Below are positions 57,954 through 64,000 of a DNA stretch of 64,000 nucleotides, piece by piece (positions within the stretch are counted from its first letter, which is position 1; each line of letters begins with the position of its first letter). Source of the DNA: Pseudomonas sp. FP453 (GTDB lineage: Bacteria; Pseudomonadota; Gammaproteobacteria; Pseudomonadales; Pseudomonadaceae). The stretch is from contig NZ_CP117435.1 in the NCBI RefSeq assembly GCF_030687495.1, positions 6,018,501 through 6,082,500 of the forward strand. Direction: 5' to 3'. Below the pieces are notes generated by a model that worked only from the letters and a program-made list of their open reading frames with translations, was not told where the DNA came from and made no database searches. The position numbers and the translations under genes are program-made.

Positions 57954-60059
57954 ATGCCGAGCATAGACGCCCTCGCCGATCGCTTATCGACCTACCTCGG
58001 CCCCGACCAGGTCAACCTGGTCCGCCGAGCGTATTTCTACGCCGAACAAGCCCACGACGGCCAACGCCGCCGCAGTGGCGAGGCGTATGTCACCCATCCT
58101 CTTGCGGTGGCCAATATTCTTGCCGACATGCACATGGACCATCAGAGCCTGATGGCCGCGATGCTGCATGACGTGATCGAAGACACCGGCATCGCCAAGG
58201 AAGCGCTCAGCGCCCAATTTGGCGAAACCGTGGCCGAACTGGTCGATGGGGTCAGCAAACTGACCCAGATGAACTTCGAGACCAAGGCCGAAGCCCAGGC
58301 GGAAAACTTCCAGAAGATGGCCATGGCCATGGCCCGCGATATCCGCGTGATCCTGGTCAAGCTGGCCGACCGGCTGCACAACATGCGCACGCTGGAAGTG
58401 TTGTCCGGCGAAAAACGCCGGCGCATCGCCAAGGAAACCCTGGAAATCTACGCGCCCATCGCCAACCGGCTGGGCATGCATGCCATTCGTATCGAATTCG
58501 AAGACCTCGGCTTCAAGGCCATGCACCCGATGCGTTCGGCGCGCATCTACCAGGCGGTCAAGCGCGCCCGGGGCAACCGCAAGGAAATCGTCAACAAGAT
58601 CGAAGAATCCCTGAGCCATTGCCTGGCGATCGACGAGATCGAAGGCGAGGTCAGCGGTCGGCAGAAGCACATCTACGGCATCTACAAGAAGATGCGCGGC
58701 AAGCGCCGGGCCTTCAACGAGATCATGGACGTGTACGCGTTCCGGATCATCGTCGACAAGGTGGACACCTGCTACCGCGTGCTGGGCGCTGTACATAATT
58801 TGTACAAACCCCTGCCGGGGCGCTTCAAGGACTACATTGCGATTCCCAAGGCCAACGGCTACCAGTCGCTGCATACCACGCTGTTCGGTATGCACGGGGT
58901 GCCGATCGAGATCCAGATCCGCACCCGCGAGATGGAAGAAATGGCCAACAACGGCATCGCTGCCCATTGGCTGTACAAGTCCAGCGGCGACGAGCAGCCA
59001 AAAGGCACCCACGCCCGCGCGCGCCAGTGGGTCAAAGGCGTGCTGGAAATGCAGCAACGTGCCGGCAACTCCCTGGAATTCATTGAAAGCGTGAAGATCG
59101 ACCTGTTCCCGGACGAGGTCTACGTGTTCACGCCCAAAGGCCGGATCATGGAGCTGCCCAAAGGCTCCACGGCGGTCGACTTTGCCTATGCGGTACACAC
59201 CGACGTCGGCAACAGCTGCATTGCCTGCCGCATCAACCGGCGCCTGGCCCCGCTGTCGGAACCGCTGCAAAGCGGCTCCACGGTGGAGATCGTCAGCGCA
59301 CCGGGCGCACGCCCGAACCCGGCCTGGCTCAACTTTGTCGTCACCGGCAAGGCGCGTACCCATATCCGCCACGCCCTGAAACTGCAGCGCCGCTCCGAGT
59401 CCATCAGCCTGGGCGAACGCCTGCTGAACAAGGTGCTCAACGGTTTCGACAGCGCTCTGGACAAGATCCCGGCCGAGCGCGTGCAAGCGATGCTCCACGA
59501 GTATCGCCAGGAAACCATCGAAGACCTGCTGGAAGATATCGGCCTGGGCAACCGCATGGCCTACGTGGTCGCCCGCCGCCTGCTGGGCGAAGGCGAGCAA
59601 CTGCCAAGCCCCGAAGGCCCGCTGGCGATTCGCGGCACCGAGGGCCTGGTGCTCAGCTACGCCAAGTGCTGCACGCCGATCCCGGGCGACCCGATTGTCG
59701 GGCACCTGTCGGCGGGCAAAGGCATGGTGGTGCACCTGGACAACTGCCGCAACATCACCGAGATCCGCCACAACCCGGAAAAATGCATCCAGCTTTCGTG
59801 GGCCAAGGATGTCACCGGCGAATTCAACGTCGAGCTGCGCGTCGAGCTGGAACACCAGCGCGGCCTGATCGCCCTACTGGCCAGCAGTGTCAATGCGGCC
59901 GACGGCAATATCGAAAAAATCAGCATGGACGAGCGCGATGGCCGCATCAGCGTGGTCCAGCTGGTGGTCAGCGTGCACGACCGCGTGCACCTGGCCCGCG
60001 TGATCAAGAAGCTGCGCGCCTTGACCGGTGTGATTCGTATCACCCGCATGCGTGCATAA
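57954..60059 (+). CDS. spoT: Bifunctional (p)ppGpp synthetase/hydrolase SpoT
   Basis: Makes and degrades the stringent-response alarmone. The 701 residues comprise: HD hydrolase domain (about 1-200) with HPLAVANILADM and LHDVIEDTGIAKEAL, which supply the metal-binding H...HD...ED residues; synthetase domain (about 230-345) with RFKDYIAIPKANGYQSLHTT; TGS domain (about 386-446; DEVYVFTPKGRIMELPKGST); a helical and zinc-finger-like region (AKCCTPIPGDPIVGHL); C-terminal ACT domain (about 625-701). Intact HD motifs mark it as SpoT rather than RelA. AGGAGT site before the ATG. It forms a unit with rpoZ upstream and ridA 24 bases downstream. Confidence 0.97.
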   Translation: MPSIDALADRLSTYLGPDQVNLVRRAYFYAEQAHDGQRRRSGEAYVTHPLAVANILADMHMDHQSLMAAMLHDVIEDTGIAKEALSAQFGETVAELVDGVSKLTQMNFETKAEAQAENFQKMAMAMARDIRVILVKLADRLHNMRTLEVLSGEKRRRIAKETLEIYAPIANRLGMHAIRIEFEDLGFKAMHPMRSARIYQAVKRARGNRKEIVNKIEESLSHCLAIDEIEGEVSGRQKHIYGIYKKMRGKRRAFNEIMDVYAFRIIVDKVDTCYRVLGAVHNLYKPLPGRFKDYIAIPKANGYQSLHTTLFGMHGVPIEIQIRTREMEEMANNGIAAHWLYKSSGDEQPKGTHARARQWVKGVLEMQQRAGNSLEFIESVKIDLFPDEVYVFTPKGRIMELPKGSTAVDFAYAVHTDVGNSCIACRINRRLAPLSEPLQSGSTVEIVSAPGARPNPAWLNFVVTGKARTHIRHALKLQRRSESISLGERLLNKVLNGFDSALDKIPAERVQAMLHEYRQETIEDLLEDIGLGNRMAYVVARRLLGEGEQLPSPEGPLAIRGTEGLVLSYAKCCTPIPGDPIVGHLSAGKGMVVHLDNCRNITEIRHNPEKCIQLSWAKDVTGEFNVELRVELEHQRGLIALLASSVNAADGNIEKISMDERDGRISVVQLVVSVHDRVHLARVIKKLRALTGVIRITRMRA

Positions 60060-60083
60060 CCTGTCTCTTACAAGGAGTCACTC

Positions 60084-60464
60084 ATGACCAAGACTGTTAT
60101 CACCAGCGACAAGGCCCCGGCCGCCATCGGCACCTACTCCCAGGCGATCAAGGCGGGCAACACCGTCTACATGTCCGGCCAGATCCCGCTGGACCCAAAG
60201 ACCATGGAACTGGTTGAAGGCTTCGAAGCACAGACCGTGCAAGTCTTCGAAAACCTCAAGTCCGTTGCCGAAGCCGCTGGCGGTTCGTTCAAGGACATCG
60301 TCAAGTTGAACATCTTCCTCACCGACCTGAGCCACTTTGCCAAGGTCAACGAGATCATGGGCAAGTACTTCGAACAACCTTACCCAGCCCGCGCCGCCAT
60401 CGGCGTAGCCGCTCTGCCAAAGGGCGCGCAGGTTGAGATGGACGCAATTCTGGTCATCGAGTAA
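60084..60464 (+). CDS. ridA: Enamine/imine deaminase RidA
   Basis: Encodes 126 residues of the archetypal RidA subgroup. It hydrolyses 2-aminoacrylate and related intermediates that would damage PLP enzymes. [20 protein letters not shown] near 24-43, and the substrate arginine in [20 protein letters not shown] near residue 105 are conserved. It directly follows spoT, the common gammaproteobacterial order. A second, more divergent RidA family gene lies in the dad operon at 34143. A hairpin follows the stop. Confidence 0.95.
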   Translation: MTKTVITSDKAPAAIGTYSQAIKAGNTVYMSGQIPLDPKTMELVEGFEAQTVQVFENLKSVAEAAGGSFKDIVKLNIFLTDLSHFAKVNEIMGKYFEQPYPARAAIGVAALPKGAQVEMDAILVIE

Positions 60465-60470
60465 AACACC

Positions 60471-60496
60471 CGGCGCAGCCTCCACCGGCTGCGCCG
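60471..60496 (+). other. Hairpin between ridA and the lipoprotein gene
   Basis: A perfect 10-base-pair stem (CGGCGCAGCC with GGCTGCGCCG) with a 6-base loop, 6 bases after the ridA stop. The following TCCGTTT is only weakly T-rich, so termination is uncertain. Confidence 0.5.
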
Positions 60497-60520
60497 ACTC
60501 CGTTTCAGAAGGATTTCGTA

Positions 60521-61264
60521 ATGCGCAAAGCGCTCGTAGCCACATCATTGCTCACCCTGCTGCTCGGCGGCTGCGCCAGCAACCCCGCCGACCTGGACGT
60601 GAGCGGCACCTGGATCAACCAGGTCGCCATCGATGCGGCAGCCAAGGGCGGCCCTTTGCGCGAAGCCCTGCAAAGCTTTGGCCCGAACCTCGAATGGCAG
60701 GTCAACACCAAGGCGGCGCAGGCGCGCTACTACAACGGTTTTGAAGTAGCGGAAGGCAAGTTGCTCGGCGAGCAATCCGGCGCCTGGAGCGTGGATTTCT
60801 ACGGCAGCTCCGCCACCGAACTCAAGCGCAAAGGCAAGCAACTGCTGCAAGCGGCCAACGACAATGAGCCTGAACAGCTGTTCGCCCGCCCCACAGAGCC
60901 GGCCCCGGAGGGTGCGCCATTGGGCGCCAACTTCGAACGGGCGCTGTATGCGGCCTACCTGGGTGGCGACTGGAAGATCACCGACGGCTTCGGCAACGGC
61001 GCCATCGTGCAATTCCAGGCCAACGGCAAGGTCGTCGGCCTGCCGAATGCTGATCAGTACTCGCTATGCCTGGCGGGTGATTGCGCCTCCATGAGCGGCG
61101 GCTACGACAGCATCTGGTTGCAACTGAATGGCCAGGGCAATCCATGGATTTTTGTGCGCAAGGGCGGGCAGCTGGAAATCTTCCAGGCGGTCAACACTGC
61201 ACAGGCCGATGAAGTACCCCAGTTCACCCCCGGCCCGCGCCAATGGTTGCTGGAAAAGCAATAA
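60521..61264 (+). CDS. Predicted lipoprotein of unknown function
   Basis: Encodes 247 residues. The signal MRKALVATSLLTLLLGGC has a lipobox LLGGC with the lipidated cysteine at residue 18. The mature part shows two related segments (WINQVAIDAAAKGGPLREAL with EWQVNTKAAQARYYNGFEVA, and AYLGGDWKITDGFGNGAIVQ with NQ...VGLPNADQYSLCLAGDC), suggesting two lipocalin-like or META-type beta domains; two late cysteines (CLAGDC) may pair. I do not recognise a named family. It follows ridA after 56 bases and ends before a REP pair. Confidence 0.85.
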   Translation: MRKALVATSLLTLLLGGCASNPADLDVSGTWINQVAIDAAAKGGPLREALQSFGPNLEWQVNTKAAQARYYNGFEVAEGKLLGEQSGAWSVDFYGSSATELKRKGKQLLQAANDNEPEQLFARPTEPAPEGAPLGANFERALYAAYLGGDWKITDGFGNGAIVQFQANGKVVGLPNADQYSLCLAGDCASMSGGYDSIWLQLNGQGNPWIFVRKGGQLEIFQAVNTAQADEVPQFTPGPRQWLLEKQ

Positions 61265-61285
61265 CCGGACTCACTCCGATCTAAA

Positions 61286-61375
61286 TGTGGGAGCTGGCTT
61301 GCCTGCGATAGCGGTGTATCAGTCAACACCTCTGTGGATGTGATACCGCCATCGCAGGCAAGCCAGCTCCCACAG
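61286..61375. repeat. REP doublet (inverted pair)
   Basis: Two inverted copies with core GTGGGAGCTGGCTTGCC separated by about 40 bases, between the convergent ends of the lipoprotein and epimerase-like genes. Confidence 0.9.
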
Positions 61376-61389
61376 TTTTGGACCGTATT

Positions 61390-62241
61390 TCAGCCTTTGA
61401 GAATCGCCGCGTAACCTTCGCGGTAACTCGGATAGGTCGGCGTCCAGCCCAGCGCTTTAGCCCGTGCATTACTGCACTGCTTGCTCCCCGCACGCCGCAC
61501 ACTGGCGTCATCCGCCCACTCCGTCACGCCCAGGTACTCACGCAACCAATCCACCACCTCGGCCAAGGGCGCCGGCGCATCGTCAACGCCGATGTAGACC
61601 TTGTCCAACTGACCGCCCTGCTCCACATGCCGCAGCAAAAAGGCCAGCAAGCCCGCCGCATCGTCCGCATGAATGCGGTTGCCATATAAAGGGGGGTCGA
61701 TCGCCACGCGGTAGCCTTGGCGTACCTGGGTCAGCAGCCATTCACGGCCCGGGCCGTAGATGCCGGTCAAGCGCACGATGCTCGCCGGGATGCCGCTATC
61801 GAGCGCCACTTGCTCGGCTTCCAGCATCACTTGCCCGGAATAGCCCTGCGCCTGGGTGTCGGACGATTCATCAACCCACTCGCCGTTCTGCTGCCCGTAC
61901 ACGCTGCTGCTGGAGACAAACAGCAGGTGCTTCGGCGTCTGGCCGTAGTCGTCCAGCCACTCCAGCACATGCTTCAAGCCCTGCACGTAAGCCGCGCGAT
62001 ACCCCGCCTCGTCGTGGTCCGTCGCGGCGGCGCAATACACCAGGTAATCCACCCCGCCAATCGGCCAGGTCTCCGGGCAATCCTTGTTGAACAGGTCACC
62101 GGCAATGCCGATCACCCCATCGGGCAGGCGCGAAATATCGCGACGCAGGCCATGGACCTCCCATTCCGAGGCCAGCAATTGGCTAGCCAGCCGACTACCC
62201 ACATCGCCGCAACCGGCAATCACAACAGAAGGCGCAGACAT
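61390..62241 (-). CDS. NAD-dependent epimerase/dehydratase-like protein (YeeZ type)
   Basis: Encodes 283 residues with an extended short-chain dehydrogenase fold. The nucleotide-binding loop is VVIAGCGDVGSRLASQLLA near residues 6-24. LLFVSSSSVYGQQNGEWVDE near 105-124 matches the serine-tyrosine region of UDP-sugar epimerases. The usual YxxxK active-site lysine is not evident in GYSGQVMLEAEQVAL, so catalytic activity is uncertain. YeeZ/YbjT-like relatives have no assigned substrate. Starts at MSAPSVVIAGCG. Convergent with the lipoprotein gene and divergent from exbB. Confidence 0.87.
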   Translation of the reverse strand: MSAPSVVIAGCGDVGSRLASQLLASEWEVHGLRRDISRLPDGVIGIAGDLFNKDCPETWPIGGVDYLVYCAAATDHDEAGYRAAYVQGLKHVLEWLDDYGQTPKHLLFVSSSSVYGQQNGEWVDESSDTQAQGYSGQVMLEAEQVALDSGIPASIVRLTGIYGPGREWLLTQVRQGYRVAIDPPLYGNRIHADDAAGLLAFLLRHVEQGGQLDKVYIGVDDAPAPLAEVVDWLREYLGVTEWADDASVRRAGSKQCSNARAKALGWTPTYPSYREGYAAILKG

Positions 62242-62332
62242 TACAAAACTCCGTTCTCAAAGGTCTAGATTAGCCCTCACAGCTGACCGACGGCCAGAAA
62301 AAGGACAAATAAAGTTACTGTATTACTTCTGT

Positions 62333-62351
62333 TAACAAGAATTACTTGCAA
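62333..62351. promoter_or_regulatory. Candidate Fur box upstream of exbB
   Basis: TAACAAGAATTACTTGCAA and its surroundings match 13 or 14 of 19 positions of typical gamma-proteobacterial Fur boxes (for example AATGAGAATTATTCTCATT), read on either strand. It lies about 80 bases before the exbB start in an AT-rich tract. Iron control of exbB-exbD-tonB is usual in Pseudomonas. Match judged by eye. Confidence 0.5.
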
Positions 62352-62429
62352 TAATAAGCACCCATTTGTCCTCGGCCCCCTGGGTCTTGATGGACGATCA
62401 CCCATTTTTTCTTCTCAGGTCCGGCCAGC

Positions 62430-63401
62430 ATGACACGTAATACAACCCCCGCTTCGCCAACCACGTCCCGCGCCTGGCGCGCGATTGCTGCGCTGTTGTT
62501 CAGCGTCCTGCTGGCTCCGACCGCAGCCTTCGCCGACGCCACCGCCCCGGCTGCTCCAGCCGCTGCCGAACACAGCACTGCCGCGCCAGCCGCTGCTCCC
62601 GCAGCTGCACCGGCCGCCACCGACCCGGCCCTGGCTGCAGATCCGGCAGCCGCTGACGAAACCGGCGTGGTCCTGGAAGAAGACAACACCCTGGGCATGG
62701 CCCACGACCTGTCGCCGTGGGGCATGTACCAGAATGCTGACGTCGTGGTGAAGGCCGTGATGATTGGCCTGGCCATCGCCTCGATCATCACCTGGACCAT
62801 CTGGATCGCCAAGGGCTTCGAGCTGCTGGGTGCCAAGCGTCGCCTGCGCACTGAAATCGTCCACCTGAAAAAAGCCACCACCCTCAAGGAAGCCAGCGAA
62901 AGCGCGACCAAGAAGGGCACCCTGGCCAACACCCTGGTGCACGACGCGCTGGAAGAAATGCGCCTGTCGGCCAACACCCGCGAAAAAGAAGGCATCAAGG
63001 AACGTGTGGCTTTCCGTCTTGAGCGCCTGGTGGCCGCCTGCGGTCGCAACATGAGCAGCGGCACCGGCGTGCTGGCTACCATCGGTTCCACCGCACCGTT
63101 CGTCGGCCTGTTCGGCACCGTGTGGGGCATCATGAACAGCTTCATCGGCATCGCCAAGACCCAGACCACCAACCTCGCCGTCGTTGCCCCAGGCATCGCC
63201 GAAGCCCTGCTGGCTACGGCCCTGGGCCTGGTTGCGGCGATTCCTGCGGTAGTGATCTACAACGTCTTCGCCCGTTCGATTGCCGGCTACAAGGCCCAGG
63301 TATCGGACGCGTCGGCAGAAGTCCTGCTGCTGGTCAGCCGCGACCTCGATCACCTGCCTACCGAGCGCAGCTCGCAACCGCACATGGTGAAAGTGGGGTA
63401 A
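62430..63401 (+). CDS. exbB: TonB-system energiser ExbB
   Basis: Inner-membrane proton channel subunit that, with ExbD, energises TonB for outer-membrane siderophore and vitamin uptake. Encodes 323 residues. A signal-like N terminus (residues 1-35) is followed by an alanine- and proline-rich periplasmic extension (about 36-75), typical of the longer Pseudomonas ExbB. Three membrane segments lie near 110-130, 215-240 and 250-275; ATIGSTAPFVGLFGTVWGIM near 212-231 is the MotA/TolQ/ExbB hallmark. A start at ATGACACGTAATACAACC is chosen; the conserved core begins much later. exbD follows after 6 bases. Confidence 0.94.
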   Translation: MTRNTTPASPTTSRAWRAIAALLFSVLLAPTAAFADATAPAAPAAAEHSTAAPAAAPAAAPAATDPALAADPAAADETGVVLEEDNTLGMAHDLSPWGMYQNADVVVKAVMIGLAIASIITWTIWIAKGFELLGAKRRLRTEIVHLKKATTLKEASESATKKGTLANTLVHDALEEMRLSANTREKEGIKERVAFRLERLVAACGRNMSSGTGVLATIGSTAPFVGLFGTVWGIMNSFIGIAKTQTTNLAVVAPGIAEALLATALGLVAAIPAVVIYNVFARSIAGYKAQVSDASAEVLLLVSRDLDHLPTERSSQPHMVKVG

Positions 63402-63407
63402 TCGGCC

Positions 63408-63833
63408 ATGGGCCTGCATTTGAATCAAGGCGACGACGAACTCGTCGAGAACCACGAAATCAACGTCACGCCGTTTATCGACGTGATGCTCGTGCTGCTG
63501 ATCATCTTCATGGTGGCCGCACCACTGGCTACCGTGGACATCAAGGTCGACCTGCCCGCCTCCAGCGCCAAGCCGGCGCCGCGGCCAGAGAAGCCGGTGT
63601 TCCTCAGCGTCAAGGCGGACCAGCGTCTGTTCCTGGGCGAAGAAGAAGTCAAATCCGAAACCCTCGGCCAGGTGCTCGACGCCAAGACCCAGGGCAAGAA
63701 AGACACGACGATCTTCTTCCAGGCCGACAAGGGCGTGGACTACGGCGACCTGATGAGCGTGATGGATGCCCTGCGGGCAGCCGGCTACCTCAAGGTAGGC
63801 CTGGTCGGACTTGAGACGGCAGCCAAGAAATGA
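63408..63833 (+). CDS. exbD: TonB-system energiser ExbD
   Basis: Partner of ExbB. Encodes 141 residues: a short cytoplasmic tail, one membrane segment (VTPFIDVMLVLLIIFMVAAP near residues 21-40) containing the essential protonatable aspartate D26 (FIDVMLVLL), and a periplasmic domain from about 45 to 141. The start MGLHLNQGDDELVENHEINV is the first ATG after exbB. Its stop codon overlaps the tonB start (ATGA), implying translational coupling. Confidence 0.95.
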   Translation: MGLHLNQGDDELVENHEINVTPFIDVMLVLLIIFMVAAPLATVDIKVDLPASSAKPAPRPEKPVFLSVKADQRLFLGEEEVKSETLGQVLDAKTQGKKDTTIFFQADKGVDYGDLMSVMDALRAAGYLKVGLVGLETAAKK

Positions 63834-64000
63834 TCACGACGCGCCACAAACTGACGCGTTATGGCACAAGCCTCGCTGTCGTGCTGGGCGTGCATGCCGT
63901 CGCGATTATCATCGCGCTTCAATGGTCCGCGCCGCATACGGTGCAGTTGCCGCCGGCTGCCATGGTCATCGACCTGGCACCGATGCCCGCGCCGCCACCT
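63830..64000 (+). CDS. tonB: Energy transducer TonB, N-terminal part
   Basis: The gene runs off the right edge; 57 codons are visible, starting MITTRHKLTRYGTSLAVVLG. The N terminus has a single membrane anchor (about residues 13-32, GTSLAVVLGVHAVAIIIALQ) with the SxxxH pattern (SLAVVLGVH) that contacts ExbB/ExbD. The proline-rich periplasmic spacer begins at DLAPMPAPPP. TonB carries the energy from ExbBD to outer-membrane receptors. The overlap with exbD confirms the operon. Confidence 0.93.
   Translation, partial: MITTRHKLTRYGTSLAVVLGVHAVAIIIALQWSAPHTVQLPPAAMVIDLAPMPAPPP

Noticed and set aside
57984..59855. 623-codon open frame opposite spoT
   Set aside because: Shadow of spoT; no ribosome binding site or known domain.

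Overview
This 64 kb window is core chromosome from a Pseudomonas of the fluorescens group. The gene order (algR|argH ... cyaA-rnk-cyaY-lppL-lysA-dapF-xerC ... sutA-amtB-glnK ... rep-xpt ... dadX-ridA-dadA|lrp ... rpmG-rpmB ... radC-coaBC-dut-algC-argB ... pyrE|crc ... rph|yicC-gmk-rpoZ-spoT-ridA ... exbB-exbD-tonB) follows the block known from P. aeruginosa PA5261 to about PA5340. The intergenic repeats built on GTGGGAGCTGGCTTGCC are the REP type common in fluorescens-group genomes. Base composition is uniformly GC-rich. I see no prophage, insertion sequence, CRISPR array, rRNA or tRNA, and no gene that looks recently acquired.

Layout. 1-3500: 5' end of a response regulator (probably algR), argH, a glutathione S-transferase and two small uncharacterised genes. 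3.6-12.4 kb: cyaA and rnk, then cyaY plus a DUF1289 gene divergent from lppL-lysA-dapF-DUF484-xerC-HAD. 12.6-15.7 kb: sutA, the glnK-amtB ammonium unit and ubiK. 15.8-26.7 kb: comM, a benE transporter divergent from a MocR regulator, a chemoreceptor, a LysR regulator, a MATE exporter and a GGDEF/EAL protein. 26.9-32.9 kb: rep, xpt, an acetyl-CoA hydrolase/transferase, a cytochrome c5 and a PauR-like regulator. 33-36.4 kb: D-alanine catabolism (dadA-ridA-dadX) divergent from lrp. 36.5-45.3 kb: polyamine-type oxidoreductase and aldehyde dehydrogenase, a second MocR regulator, a phospholipase D-like lipoprotein, an MFS transporter and a cupin. 45.3-47.8 kb: ribosomal proteins L33 and L28 and a peptide-binding protein. 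47.8-55.8 kb: radC, coaBC-dut-algC-argB, pyrE, crc and rph. 55.9-61.3 kb: yicC-gmk-rpoZ-spoT-ridA and a lipoprotein. 61.4-64 kb: an epimerase-like protein and the TonB energy system, cut by the window end.

Several genes form working units. GlnK and AmtB handle ammonium. DadX, DadA and RidA convert L- to D-alanine, oxidise it and probably clear the imine product under Lrp control. ExbB, ExbD and TonB power outer-membrane uptake behind a candidate Fur box. The PauR-like regulator, FAD oxidoreductase and aldehyde dehydrogenase fit gamma-glutamyl-polyamine breakdown.

The most notable anomaly is technical. Six genes (lysA, amtB, benE, rep, a dppA-like gene and rph) carry nine single-base insertions in total, each lengthening a short run by one base, with full homology resuming in the next frame. 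Several of these genes are essential or highly conserved, so sequencing or assembly error is the likeliest cause. I did not find a convincing undescribed multi-gene system; the more open observations are candidate regulatory palindromes, an internal terminator in the dad operon and the REP architecture.
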